Assembly (NCBI GenBank): GCA_023460935.1
Contig: JAEWOI010000044.1
Location: 106,714-170,713 of the forward strand
Length of the DNA: 64,000 bases
Direction of reading: 5' to 3'
Source of the DNA: Actinomycetes bacterium
Lineage (GTDB): Bacteria; Actinomycetota; Actinomycetes; Propionibacteriales; Propionibacteriaceae
Within the stretch, counting starts at the first letter, position 1, and every line of letters begins with the position of its first letter. A program made the position numbers and the translations under genes. Under the pieces are notes generated by a model, which saw nothing but the letters and a program-made list of their open reading frames with translations, was not told the DNA's origin and made no database searches. Below, piece after piece: positions 1 to 8,860 of this stretch.

Positions 1-1
1 G

Positions 2-52
2 GGCGATCCGCGGCCAGCCAGCTTCACCAACCTGAGCGCCGAGTACACCTAG
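2..52 (+). CDS. C-terminal tail of an upstream gene (partial)
   Basis: An open frame running in from the left edge ends with TAG at 50-52 and encodes a 16-residue tail ending LSAEYT. It stops 12 bases before the ATG of the next gene. With only the tail visible no family can be named, and the frame could be chance. Confidence 0.3.
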   Translation, partial: GDPRPASFTNLSAEYT

Positions 53-64
53 ACTCGGGAGGCG

Positions 65-1837
65 ATGACTCCCAACCAGACCCTGCGCCGTCGAACCGTG
101 GCCGCTACTACCGCTGCCGCGCTCGCCCTCGGCCTGGCTGCCTGTGCCGTCCCGGACGGGCCGGTCACGGCCGGCGAGCGGCCCAACCGGCCGACCGCCA
201 CCGCCGTCCCCAGCCACAACCCCGAGACCGACCCCGCCCGGCTGGCCATCCCGCTGGAGCAGGTGCCGGCGTTCCGTCCGGCCACCGCGGACGCAGAGGG
301 CTGGCGCGCCAACCCCATGACCGACGCAGAAGGGAAGTTCCGCTGGCGGGTGGTTGACGAGGTCGGCCGTCCGCTGCCCAACTACGAGCCGCCCGACACC
401 GTCGCGTTCGGTGACCCGCAGACCTACACCGACGTGCCGGGGGTGCTCACGTTCCGCGGCAATCACGCCCGCACCGCGCCCGCCTACGGCACGGCCGAGG
501 TGAAGGACGCCAGGCTGCAGGTGGTCTGGACGCAGGACACCGGTGAGGTGCGCGGCGAGGGCTCCTACTGGCCGGGCGCCGGCTGGACCGGCCAGCCGCT
601 ACTTGTGAACTGGCCCCAGGCGACCCGGGAGGCGCTCGGCCTGACCGAGGAGTTCGCCGCCGACCCCAACTTCACCGAGGTGATCTACCCCACGTTCAGC
701 GGGGTGATCTACCGGCTCGATCTGGCCACCGGCAAGCAGACGAAGGCACCGATCGACACCGGCTGCGGCTACAAGGGCACCGGCTCGATCGACCCGCGCG
801 GCTACCCACTGCTGTACGCCGGCCAAGGCCTCAACGACATGAACGGCGTCGAGTGCCCCTGGCAGTACCGGGTGTTCGACCTGATTCAGAACAAGCAGGT
901 GGCCGGCTGGGCGGGGACGGACCCGGCTGCGCCGCGCAAGGGCTGTTCTCCTGTGCCTGATTGCTCCCCGGACTGGGGCGCCTTCGACTCTTCGGCCCTC
1001 GTGAACGCCGCGTCCGACACCCTGATCGAGCCGGCGGAGAACGGGCTGGTGTACAAGGCCAAGCTGAACGCGACGTTCGACCCTGCGGCGAAGACGGTCA
1101 GCGTCAACCCCCAGCTCACGCGCATGGAGTACCGGACCCCGTCCAGCCATAAGTTCGGCATCGAATCCTCCGCCGTTGCGTACCGCAACCTTATGTACGC
1201 CTCGGACAACGACGGCAACCTGGTCTGCTGGGACGCGAACACCATGACGGTGGTGTGGGCCCGCGACATCGACGACGACTCCGACGCGTCCATGGTGCTG
1301 GAGCAGGCAGCGGACGGGGTGTTCCTCTACCACGGCAACACCCTGGACAAGCGCGGCGGCACCGAGGCCGCCCAGGTGACCAACCTGCGCAAGTTCAACG
1401 CGCTCACCGGCGAACTGGTCTGGGAGTACGAGGTGCCCACCCAGCACGACTCGCCGAACAACGGCGGCCTGCTCGGCACCCCGCTGCTGGGCACCGGGGA
1501 GATCGCCGACCTGGTCATCTTCAACGTGTCCAAGACCACCAGCCTCAAGGCGGGCACGATGATCGCGCTGGACCGCGAGACCGGCAAACCGGCCTGGCAG
1601 CGCCACCTGAAGCGGTACTCGTGGAGCTCCCCGGTGCAGGTCACCAGCACCGACGGCCACGCCTACGGCATCGTCACCGACTCCGGCGGCACCATGCACC
1701 TGTTCGACCCGAACACCGGCGAGGACCTCTCCACGCTTAGCCTCGGCAAGAACACCGAGGCCTCCCCAGCGGTGTACGGGAACATGATCGTCGTCGCGTC
1801 CTACGCCAAGCGCATCTGGGGCATCCGGATCACCTGA
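65..1837 (+). CDS. PQQ-like beta-propeller lipoprotein
   Basis: 590 aa. The N-terminus is a lipoprotein signal (RRR, hydrophobic Ala/Leu stretch, lipobox ALGLAAC with Cys near residue 27), so the mature protein should be anchored outside the membrane. The rest has repeated blades of the outer-membrane/PQQ-type propeller kind, for example VYRLDLATGK, VCWDANTMTVVWARD, FNALTGELVWEYEV, ALDRETGKPAW and LFDPNTGEDL, each ending in a Trp-docking-like turn. No active site is evident and no PQQ-dehydrogenase catalytic residues are seen, so binding or scaffolding is more likely than catalysis. The start has a GGGAGG ribosome site directly upstream (57-62) and a strong terminator follows. Confidence 0.75.
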   Translation: MTPNQTLRRRTVAATTAAALALGLAACAVPDGPVTAGERPNRPTATAVPSHNPETDPARLAIPLEQVPAFRPATADAEGWRANPMTDAEGKFRWRVVDEVGRPLPNYEPPDTVAFGDPQTYTDVPGVLTFRGNHARTAPAYGTAEVKDARLQVVWTQDTGEVRGEGSYWPGAGWTGQPLLVNWPQATREALGLTEEFAADPNFTEVIYPTFSGVIYRLDLATGKQTKAPIDTGCGYKGTGSIDPRGYPLLYAGQGLNDMNGVECPWQYRVFDLIQNKQVAGWAGTDPAAPRKGCSPVPDCSPDWGAFDSSALVNAASDTLIEPAENGLVYKAKLNATFDPAAKTVSVNPQLTRMEYRTPSSHKFGIESSAVAYRNLMYASDNDGNLVCWDANTMTVVWARDIDDDSDASMVLEQAADGVFLYHGNTLDKRGGTEAAQVTNLRKFNALTGELVWEYEVPTQHDSPNNGGLLGTPLLGTGEIADLVIFNVSKTTSLKAGTMIALDRETGKPAWQRHLKRYSWSSPVQVTSTDGHAYGIVTDSGGTMHLFDPNTGEDLSTLSLGKNTEASPAVYGNMIVVASYAKRIWGIRIT

Positions 1838-1847
1838 ACCTGGCGCG

Positions 1848-1895
1848 AAAGGAACCGTCCCCGGTGCGCCATGGCCAACGGGGACGGTTCCTTTT
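1848..1895 (+). terminator. Rho-independent terminator
   Basis: Perfect 15-bp inverted repeat: AAAGGAACCGTCCCC at 1848-1862 pairs with 1880-1894, 17-base loop, followed by TTTT. It lies just after the beta-propeller gene. Confidence 0.85.
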
Positions 1896-1932
1896 GCGTC
1901 AAGAAACGGGCTGCCGGGGCTAGGCTGCGCGG

Positions 1933-3255
1933 ATGCGGCGCTGGGTGCTCGTCGGGACGGTAGTGCTGGTCGTGCTCGCGGTCGCCGTGGGCGGGGTGTA
2001 CGTGTGGCAGCGGCCGCTGCTGCTCACCGGCACCGGGTACGCGGCGCACAACGCCTGCGCGGTCACCGAGGTGGCCGGACGGGACGACCCGGACGCGGAC
2101 CTGCCGCCCAACCCGCTGGTGCCGGTGCTGCGCACCGAGGTCTCACCCGGCTCGGCCAGCACCTCGGTACTGGGCGTGCTCGCGCGACAGCGAGCCTGGC
2201 ACAGCCCCGGCTTCGGCTGCGCAGTCGCAGCGCAGCGCCCCGACCTGCCCGAAGCGCTGCCTATCCCGCCGGGCACCAACCCGCTGCTGCTCGCCGCCGC
2301 GCCGTCCGAGCCGGAACCCGTGCGGGTCGCGCTGGACCGGGCCTTCGGCGCCGACCTGTCCGACGCCGCCCGCGCAGCGCTCGGCACCCGCGGCGTCGTC
2401 GTGGTGAAGGACGGGGTGCTGGTCGCCGAGCGGTACGCGCCGGGCTTCGACGCCGGCACGCCGCAGCTGGGCTGGTCGATGACCAAGAGCGTGGCGAACC
2501 TGGTCGTGGGCCGGCTCGTGCACGATGGCCGGATCAGCCTCGACGACGACCGGCTGCTGCCGGAGTGGACGGACGACCGCTCCGCCATCACCGTCCGCGA
2601 CCTCCTGCAGATGACCAGCGGACTGGCCTGGGACGAGACCTACGACCTGGGCACACCGATCACCCGCATGCTCTACGGCGAGTCCGACATGGGCCGCTAC
2701 GTGGCTGGGCAGCCACTCGCCCACCAGCCGGGCACCCACCTGCAGTACTCCAGCGGCAGCACGACGCTGCTGTGCTCCATCCTCGCCCGCGACCACGGCG
2801 GACCGAACCTGCCACGCGCTGCGGTGCTCGCCCCCCTCGGGCTGGAGCGGGCAGTGCTGGAGACCGACGCGGCCGGCACCCCGGTGTGCAGCTCCTACCT
2901 GTGGGCGACGCCGCGCGAGTGGGCATCGATCGGACAGTTCGCGCTGGACGATGGGGTGTGGGACGGGCAGCGGCTGCTGCCGGCCGGCTGGCTCGCAGCC
3001 TCCGCCCGGCCGGTGGACGTGCCCGGCGCCGATCCCGGTGCCGCAGCGGGCTGGTGGGCCAACGTCCGCGCCGACGGGACGCCGGTGCAACCGGACCTGC
3101 CGAAGGACAGCTACTTCGCGAAGGGCCACGACGGCCAGCTGCTGGTCGTGGTGCCGTCCGAGCGCCTCGTTGTGGTCCGGCTCGGGTTCACGCCCGGGCC
3201 CGAGGACGATCGTGGGATGGCCCTGGCTGCGGAGCTCGTGACAGCCCTGCGCTGA
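1933..3255 (+). CDS. Serine hydrolase of the beta-lactamase / class C PBP family
   Basis: 440 aa with an N-terminal membrane anchor (residues about 4-25). The catalytic domain carries the SxxK motif as SMTK at residues 182-185, a YSS triad in the region HLQYSSGS where the family has YxN, and a C-terminal KGHDGQ that fits the K/H-x-G box. The motif set and the phrase LLQMTSGL resemble 6-aminohexanoate-dimer hydrolase (NylB) and esterase-like members rather than true beta-lactamases, so an extracytoplasmic esterase or amidase is likely. The substrate cannot be told. It is followed after 17 bases by a flavoprotein reductase gene, possibly co-transcribed. Confidence 0.8.
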   Translation: MRRWVLVGTVVLVVLAVAVGGVYVWQRPLLLTGTGYAAHNACAVTEVAGRDDPDADLPPNPLVPVLRTEVSPGSASTSVLGVLARQRAWHSPGFGCAVAAQRPDLPEALPIPPGTNPLLLAAAPSEPEPVRVALDRAFGADLSDAARAALGTRGVVVVKDGVLVAERYAPGFDAGTPQLGWSMTKSVANLVVGRLVHDGRISLDDDRLLPEWTDDRSAITVRDLLQMTSGLAWDETYDLGTPITRMLYGESDMGRYVAGQPLAHQPGTHLQYSSGSTTLLCSILARDHGGPNLPRAAVLAPLGLERAVLETDAAGTPVCSSYLWATPREWASIGQFALDDGVWDGQRLLPAGWLAASARPVDVPGADPGAAAGWWANVRADGTPVQPDLPKDSYFAKGHDGQLLVVVPSERLVVVRLGFTPGPEDDRGMALAAELVTALR

Positions 3256-3272
3256 GGGTGCACAGTGGGGCA

Positions 3273-4520
3273 ATGGGCAACCAGACGCGCCTGCGCTACC
3301 TGATCGTCGGCGGTGGACTGACCGCGGCCAGGGCGATCGAGGGCATCCGGCAGGAAGACCCCGAAGGGCTGGTCACGGTGGTGACGGCCGAGCCCCACCT
3401 GCCGTACGAGCGGCCGCCGCTGTCGAAGGCGGTGCTGCTCGGCAAGGACGAGCCGGCTGTGGCCTTCCCGCATCCGGGGCAGTGGTACGAGGAGCAGGGG
3501 GTGGAGCTCCGCGTCGGTGACCCGGCCGTCGAGGTGGACGCGTCCGGTCGCCGGGTGCGGCTGCGCGGCGGCGACTGGCTGGCTTACGACCGCCTGCTGC
3601 TGGCCACGGGCTCTTCGGTGCGCAGGCTGGGGGTTCCGGGTGCGGACCTGCCCGGCGTGCACTACCTGCGCACCCTTGACGACTCCCTGGCGCTGCTGGA
3701 GCGGCTGCGGAGCGGCGGTGATGTGGTGGTGGTCGGAGCCGGCTGGATCGGTCTGGAGGTCGCGGCCGCGGCGCGCGAGCACGGCTGCCGGGTGACGATC
3801 CTCGAGCCCCAGCCCGCCCCGCTGCTGGCGGTGATGGGCGAGCGGGTGGGCGGGTGGTTCGCCGACCTGCACTCCGAGCACGGCGTCGACGTGCGCCTGG
3901 GCACCGGGGTGGCCCGTTTCGCGGGCGAAGCCGCCGTCCGCGGCGTGGTCACAGGGGACGACGTGACGATCCCGGCGGACACCGTGGTGGTGGGCGTCGG
4001 CATCCGGCCGAACACCGAACTCGGCGAGACCGCAGGGGTGGCTGTGGACAACGGGCTGCTCACCGACTCGGCGCTGCGTACCGGCGTGGACGGGATCTGG
4101 GCCGCCGGGGACGTGGCGAACTGGCGCAGCACGCTGTTCGGCCGGCACCTGCGGGTTGAGCACTGGGCGAACGCCAACGACGGCGGACTCGCCGCCGGCC
4201 GGTCGATGGCGGGGGCCGAGGTCGAGTACGACCCGGTGCCGTTCTTCTTCTCCGACCAGTACGACGTGGGCCTGGAGTACGCCGGCTACGTGCCGCCCGA
4301 CTCCGGCGCGCAGGTGATCCTGCGCGGGGATCCCGGTACCGGCGCGTTTCTGGCGTTCTGGGTCGTGCCGGACGGCGACGCCGTACGGGTGCTGGCCGGG
4401 ATGCACGTGAACACCTGGGACACGATGGACGCGGTGCAGGCCCTGATCCGCAGCGGAGCCGGGGTGTCGGCCGGGCGCCTGGCCGACCCGGCGGTGCCCC
4501 TGGACGACCTCGCCGGTTGA
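3273..4520 (+). CDS. FAD-dependent pyridine nucleotide-disulfide oxidoreductase (ferredoxin/rubredoxin reductase type)
   Basis: 415 aa from the ATG at 3273; the open frame extends upstream over the previous gene but homology begins at this ATG (LRYLIVGGGLTAARA). Two dinucleotide folds are visible: the FAD-binding VGGGLTAARA at the N-terminus and the NAD(P)H-binding VVVGAGWIGLEVA near residues 153-165, plus the late FAD motif GIWAAGDVANW. The C-terminal part is like the reductase-C domain of ferredoxin--NAD reductases that feed cytochrome P450 or dioxygenases. No partner ferredoxin or oxygenase lies in the window. A large hairpin separates it from the convergent ATPase gene. Confidence 0.85.
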   Translation: MGNQTRLRYLIVGGGLTAARAIEGIRQEDPEGLVTVVTAEPHLPYERPPLSKAVLLGKDEPAVAFPHPGQWYEEQGVELRVGDPAVEVDASGRRVRLRGGDWLAYDRLLLATGSSVRRLGVPGADLPGVHYLRTLDDSLALLERLRSGGDVVVVGAGWIGLEVAAAAREHGCRVTILEPQPAPLLAVMGERVGGWFADLHSEHGVDVRLGTGVARFAGEAAVRGVVTGDDVTIPADTVVVGVGIRPNTELGETAGVAVDNGLLTDSALRTGVDGIWAAGDVANWRSTLFGRHLRVEHWANANDGGLAAGRSMAGAEVEYDPVPFFFSDQYDVGLEYAGYVPPDSGAQVILRGDPGTGAFLAFWVVPDGDAVRVLAGMHVNTWDTMDAVQALIRSGAGVSAGRLADPAVPLDDLAG

Positions 4521-4550
4521 TCCTGCCCGTCCTGCCGTCCCCCTTCGTCC

Positions 4551-4620
4551 GCTTCGCTACGTCAACTGGCCCTTCGCTTCCCGTATACCGGTAGCGAAGG
4601 GCCACCAGACGTAGCGAAGC
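4551..4620. terminator. Large imperfect hairpin between convergent genes
   Basis: Arms 4551-4578 and 4593-4620 pair at 25 of 28 positions around a 14-base loop; the outer block is GCTTCGCTACGTC and the inner block TGGCCCTTCGCT. It lies in the 158-bp gap between two genes that converge, so a bidirectional terminator is the simplest reading. Its length and the further CGAAGGG-like copies downstream (4621-4660) also resemble a REP-type element. Confidence 0.65.
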
Positions 4621-4678
4621 CGAGGGGAAGGGACGGAAGGTACCGAAGGGACGGGTCGGACGTAGGGGTAGGACGGGT

Positions 4679-6283
4679 TCAGCGGCGAGCCGTGCCCCAC
4701 ATCGTGCGGACCACCTGGCCGCCGACCCGGATCACCTGGTTCCAGAACGTCGCTGACCCCAACACGCGCTCCACGCCGGAGCGGGGGGCGGGCCGGGAGC
4801 GCGATGACCGGGACGGGGCACGCTCGGCGCGGGCCTGCGCCCGCTCGTACTCGGCGGCGTCGGCAGCCGCCGCGGCGTCGGCCCGGGTCTGCGACTGCGA
4901 CTGCTGCTCGGCCGCTGCCCTTGCCGCACCCGCCTCCAGCCTGCGGGTGAGCATCTCGTAAGCGGAGTCGCGGTTGATGTCCTGGCCGTACTTCGCCTGG
5001 ATCGGCGAGGAAGCGACGCCACCGGCCAGCCAGTCCGCCGGCATCGGGTCCATGGACGCCTGGGGCGCCCGCATCCGCGTCCAGGCCACCGGGGTGGGGG
5101 CGCCGTTGGGGTTGAGCACAGTGACGATCGCCTCACCGATGCCGAGCGACTGCAGGGTCTCGGCCAGGTCGTACTCGCTGGTCGGGTAGGTCTCCACGGT
5201 CTGCTTCAGCGCCTTGGCGTCCTTCGGCGTGTGCGCCCGCAACTGGTGCTGCACGCGCGAGCCCAGCTGGGCCAGGACGGCGTCCGGCACGTCGGTCGGC
5301 GACTGGGTGACGAAGAAGATGCCCACGCCCTTGGAGCGGATCAGCCGGACGGTCTGGGCGATCGCATCGAGGAACGCCTTCGACGCCCCGTTGAACAGCA
5401 GGTGCGCCTCGTCGAAGAAGAACACCAGCTTGGGCTTGTCCAGGTCGCCCACCTCGGGCAGGTCGCCGAACAGGTCGGCCAGCAGCCACATCAGGAACGT
5501 GGAGAAGATCGCCGGACGGTCGGCGAGGTCGGGCAGCTCCAGCAGCGAGATCACGCCCCGGCCGTCGGCCGCGGTGCGAATCAGGTCCCTGGTGTCGAAC
5601 TCCGGCTCGCCGAAGAACTCGTCCGCACCCTGGGTCTGCAGCGTGATCAGGCTGCGCAGGATCACCCCGGCGGTGGCGCTGGACAACCCGCCGATGGCCT
5701 TCAGCTCCTGCTTGCCCTCGGCAGAGGTGAGGTGCTGCAGCAGCGCCCGCAGGTCGGCCAGGTCGAGGAGTGGCAGCCCCTGGGTGTCGGCGTAGTGGAA
5801 CACCAGCCCGAGGCTGGACTCCTGGGTGTCGTTCAGGCCGAGCACCTTGCTCAGCAGGATCGGGCCGAATGACGACACCGTGGCCCGCAGCGGCACCCCC
5901 GTCCCCTGCCCGCCGAGGGCGTAGAACTCGGTTGGGCAGCCGGCCGGCTGCCAGTCCTGCCCGATCTTGGTGGTTCTGGCCAGCAGCTTCTCGTTCGCCG
6001 TGCCGGGCAGGGCTATCCCCGACAGGTCACCCTTGATGTCGGCTGCGAACACCGACACCCCCGCGGCCGAGATCTGCTCGGCCAGCAGCTGCAGGGTCTT
6101 GGTCTTGCCGGTGCCGGTCGCCCCGGCCACCAGCCCGTGCCGGTTGAGCATCGACATCGACAGCCGGATCTTCACCTCCGGCCGCGGCTCCCCGTCGGCC
6201 ACAAGTACGCCGAGCTCGATGGATTCGGTGTCGAAGGTGTAGCCGGCCTGGATCCTGGCCGTGGCCTCGGACTGCGCAGTCAT
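4679..6283 (-). CDS. HerA/YjgR-like (DUF853) helicase-type ATPase
   Basis: 534 aa from the ATG at 6283 (MTAQSEATARI); the longer open frame upstream has no family similarity. Walker A is GATGTGKTKTL, Walker B is FFFDEAHLLF, and there is an arginine-rich, Ala-rich low-complexity stretch near the C-terminus (about residues 440-500). The overall layout matches the DUF853 branch of the HerA/FtsK superfamily, whose cellular job is not settled; members are presumed hexameric DNA or protein translocases. No NurA-like nuclease gene sits beside it, so a HerA-NurA resection pair is not supported. It is divergent from the serpin-like gene, with a 69-bp gap holding both starts. Confidence 0.85.
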   Translation of the reverse strand: MTAQSEATARIQAGYTFDTESIELGVLVADGEPRPEVKIRLSMSMLNRHGLVAGATGTGKTKTLQLLAEQISAAGVSVFAADIKGDLSGIALPGTANEKLLARTTKIGQDWQPAGCPTEFYALGGQGTGVPLRATVSSFGPILLSKVLGLNDTQESSLGLVFHYADTQGLPLLDLADLRALLQHLTSAEGKQELKAIGGLSSATAGVILRSLITLQTQGADEFFGEPEFDTRDLIRTAADGRGVISLLELPDLADRPAIFSTFLMWLLADLFGDLPEVGDLDKPKLVFFFDEAHLLFNGASKAFLDAIAQTVRLIRSKGVGIFFVTQSPTDVPDAVLAQLGSRVQHQLRAHTPKDAKALKQTVETYPTSEYDLAETLQSLGIGEAIVTVLNPNGAPTPVAWTRMRAPQASMDPMPADWLAGGVASSPIQAKYGQDINRDSAYEMLTRRLEAGAARAAAEQQSQSQTRADAAAAADAAEYERAQARAERAPSRSSRSRPAPRSGVERVLGSATFWNQVIRVGGQVVRTMWGTARR

Positions 6284-6352
6284 TGCCCAAGATTGGCACA
6301 ACCTCCGTGCTCGCCGCCGCAACTTCCCGGGCCGTTCGCGCGTTGTTGGGAT

Positions 6353-7651
6353 ATGAGCACCAAGCCCTTCCTGCGCGCCCGGCTGCCGCTGGCCGGCCTC
6401 GCCGTGGCCCTGCTGGCCCCGCTGGCCGGCTGCGCCGTCCAACCGGTCACCGACACCCGCAGCGCTGCCGGGCTGGCGATGCGGCAGGTGCTGCCCGAGG
6501 CTGCCACCGCGCTGCCGGACGTGGTGGCCGCGACCGGCCGGATCGGCGTCGGCATGCTGGCCGGCGCGCCGCGGGACGCGAACGTGGTCACCTCACCCTC
6601 CAGCCTCGCTGTGGCCTTGGCGATGCTCACCGAGGGGGCGAGGGGAGCCAGCCTCGCCCAGCTCGAGCAGGTGCTGGGCGCCACCGGCGAGCAGCGCCGC
6701 GACGCCTTCGCCGCGCTGCGCGGTGCGCTGGCCGACCTGGACGGAGACCCGGCTGTCGCGACAGCGAAGGAGCTGCCGGAGAACCCGGTGGTGCACCTGG
6801 CCGACCAGCTGGTGATCGACGACGGCTACGCCGCCGACCAGGCCTATCTGGAGGCGCTGGCCGACGGCTTCGGCGCCGGCGTGCAGCGCGCCGACCTGTC
6901 CTCGGCCGCCGGCAAGCGCGTGCTCAGCGCCTGGGCAGACCAGCACACCGGGGGCCTGATCAAGGAATCCGCGATCGAGCCCCACCCTGACCTCAGGCTG
7001 GTGCTGCAGGACGCGATCCTGCTCGCTGCGCGCTGGCAGGTGCCGTTCGACGCCAACGAGACCGCCCCCCGGCCGTTCGTGCTGGGGGACGGCACCACCG
7101 CGGAGGTGGAGACCATGTCGGCCAGCAAGCCGGTCGCCTACGCGCAGCTCAACGGGTGGACAGCCGTCCGGCTGCCCTACGCCGGTGGACGGCTGCACGC
7201 AGACCTGGTGCTGCCGCCGGCCGGCACCGACCCGGCAGCGGTGACGCCGGAAGTGCTCACCGGGCTCTCCGCCGGCCTCGCCGCCGCCGCGCCGCAGCCG
7301 GTGCGGCTGACCCTGCCGACGCTGGGGCTCAAGCCGGAGCCGCTTGACCTGCTCGACACCCTGGCCGCCATCGGCGCACCGGCTGTCCTGTGTGACTCCC
7401 CCGAGGTGGACCTCAGCGGCATCGGTCCTGGGGCGCTGTGCGTGCAGCAGGCCAAGCAGCAGGCCGTGCTGCAGGTGGACGAGGAGGGCACCGTGGCGGC
7501 AGCGCTGACCGAGCTCGGCATCCGGGAGACCTCCCTTCCGGCCGAGCCCGAGCTGGCGCTGCACCTCGACCGGCCGTTCCTGGTGCAGGTCAGCGACGGC
7601 CGCACCGCGTGGCCGCTGTTCCTCGCCGCCGTCCGCGACCCCAGGCGGTGA
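6353..7651 (+). CDS. Serpin-family lipoprotein
   Basis: 432 aa from ATG 6353 (MSTKPF). The signal peptide ends in a lipobox (PLAGC, Cys about residue 27). The serpin fold is indicated by NVVTSPSSLAVALAML near residue 80, the LVLPPAG strand, and the hinge of the reactive-centre loop DEEGTVAAAL before a predicted scissile region RETSLP, then DRPFLVQV. The hinge fits the inhibitory consensus (E-E-G-T followed by small residues), which suggests a working suicide inhibitor of serine or cysteine proteases, displayed outside the cell. Serpins are patchy in bacteria. Neighbours give no target, though several extracellular hydrolases are encoded in the window. Confidence 0.85.
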   Translation: MSTKPFLRARLPLAGLAVALLAPLAGCAVQPVTDTRSAAGLAMRQVLPEAATALPDVVAATGRIGVGMLAGAPRDANVVTSPSSLAVALAMLTEGARGASLAQLEQVLGATGEQRRDAFAALRGALADLDGDPAVATAKELPENPVVHLADQLVIDDGYAADQAYLEALADGFGAGVQRADLSSAAGKRVLSAWADQHTGGLIKESAIEPHPDLRLVLQDAILLAARWQVPFDANETAPRPFVLGDGTTAEVETMSASKPVAYAQLNGWTAVRLPYAGGRLHADLVLPPAGTDPAAVTPEVLTGLSAGLAAAAPQPVRLTLPTLGLKPEPLDLLDTLAAIGAPAVLCDSPEVDLSGIGPGALCVQQAKQQAVLQVDEEGTVAAALTELGIRETSLPAEPELALHLDRPFLVQVSDGRTAWPLFLAAVRDPRR

Positions 7652-7682
7652 GGGCCGGCCGCGGCCGGGCTGGTAGCGTTGG

Positions 7683-7773
7683 GCACCGACAGGGGAGCGC
7701 CACAGGGCGCTGAGAGTGCGGATGGCCGCAGACCCTCGAACCTGATCCGGCTAGCACCGGCGTAGGGAGTCGG
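7683..7773 (+). promoter_or_regulatory. TPP riboswitch (THI box)
   Basis: The leader carries the THI-box signature in order: GGGAGCGCC at 7693, GCTGAGAGTGCG at 7709-7720, GACCCTCGAACCTGATCCGG at 7731-7750, then GCTAGCACCGGCGTAGGGAG closing the P1 helix. It lies 50 bases upstream of a thiamine-type ABC transporter operon, so thiamine pyrophosphate should repress translation or transcription of it. Confidence 0.95.
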
Positions 7774-7822
7774 GATCTCCCCGGGACGCCCCGGGCCCTC
7801 CGAGCATTTGGAGGTGTCGCAA

Positions 7823-8860
7823 GTGTTTCTTCGTAATGTTGTGGCCGCTTCGACCGCAGCACTGCTGCTGGCCGGGTGCGCCGGTCCGGCCCAGCCGGGC
7901 CCGGCCGCCTCTGGTCCCACCGAGAGCGGGACGCTGACCGTGGTCACCCACGAGTCGTTCGCCCTGGCTGAGGAGACCCTGGCCAGGTTCCGGTCGGAAT
8001 CGGGCTACGACGTGAAGTTCGTCGCCCCGGGGGACGCCGGGACGGTGCTGAACCAGCTCATCCTTACCAAGGACGCGCCACTGGGTGACGTCGTGTTCGG
8101 CATCGACAACACCTTCGCCGGCCGGGCGATCGATGCCGGGGTGCTGGCGCCCTACGCCTCTCCCGAGCTGCCGTCCGGGGCGGAGCAATTCGCTGCCGAC
8201 GACTCGGCCGCGCTCACCCCGGTCGACTACGGCGATGTCTGCCTCAACGCCGACACCGCGTGGTTCCGGGACCGCAAGCTGGCCGTCCCCGAGTCGCTGG
8301 ACGACCTGCTGAAGCCCGAGTACGCCGACCTGCTGGTGGTCTCCAACCCGGCGTCGTCCTCGCCCGGCCTCGCCTTCCTGGTCGCGACCATCGGCGCGAA
8401 GGGCGACCCGGGCTACCTCGACTACTGGAAGGCGCTGAAGGCCAACGGCCTGAAGGTGGTGAAGGGCTGGACCGAGGCCTACACCGTGGAGTTCTCCGGC
8501 TCCTCCGGCAAGGGCGACCGGCCGCTGGTGCTGTCGTACTCGTCCTCCCCGGCCTACGAGCCGGCCACCGAGGCCCTGGTGCGCACCTGCTTCCGGCAGG
8601 TCGAGTACGCCGGGGTGATCGCCGGTGCGCAGAACGAGGTGGGTGCGCGCAAGTTCATCGACTTCCTGCTGTCGGAGGAGGTCCAGGCCCAGATCCCCGA
8701 GCAGATGTACGTCTACCCCGTCGACCCGGACGTCGAGCTGCCGGCCGAGTGGCGTGAGCACGCTGCTACCGCTGCGGACCCGTTCGAGGTCCCGGTGGCC
8801 CAGATCGCGGCCAAGCGCGAGGAGTGGATCAGGGCCTGGACGGCGGAAGTCATCGGGTGA
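7823..8860 (+). CDS. thiB: Thiamine ABC transporter substrate-binding lipoprotein
   Basis: 345 aa if the GTG at 7823 is used; GGAGG at 7810-7814 is ideally placed, whereas the TTG at 7808 overlaps that site. The signal peptide ends in a lipobox (LLAGC). The body matches the ThiB/TbpA branch of type-2 periplasmic binding proteins, with LTVVTHESFALAEE, the APLGDVVFGIDNTF segment, DYGDVCLN and the SYSSSPAYEP segment near the C-terminus. It binds thiamine or phosphate esters outside the membrane. The upstream TPP riboswitch and the coupled permease and ATPase genes confirm the role. Confidence 0.93.
   Translation: MFLRNVVAASTAALLLAGCAGPAQPGPAASGPTESGTLTVVTHESFALAEETLARFRSESGYDVKFVAPGDAGTVLNQLILTKDAPLGDVVFGIDNTFAGRAIDAGVLAPYASPELPSGAEQFAADDSAALTPVDYGDVCLNADTAWFRDRKLAVPESLDDLLKPEYADLLVVSNPASSSPGLAFLVATIGAKGDPGYLDYWKALKANGLKVVKGWTEAYTVEFSGSSGKGDRPLVLSYSSSPAYEPATEALVRTCFRQVEYAGVIAGAQNEVGARKFIDFLLSEEVQAQIPEQMYVYPVDPDVELPAEWREHAATAADPFEVPVAQIAAKREEWIRAWTAEVIG

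Noticed and set aside
599..1699. Long minus-strand open frame of 366 codons inside the beta-propeller gene
   Set aside because: It is an antisense shadow of a GC-rich gene; composition is Arg/Gly/His/Val-rich and no family features appear.
2004..3272. 5' extension of the flavoprotein reductase frame over the serine hydrolase gene
   Set aside because: The extension is Arg/Pro-rich shadow sequence; real homology begins at the ATG at 3273.
4679..6283. HerA-like ATPase as part of an anti-phage (HerA-Sir2/DUF4297) system
   Set aside because: No Sir2, DUF4297 or nuclease gene adjoins it; the neighbours are a serpin and a flavoprotein, and DUF853 members are widespread housekeeping genes.
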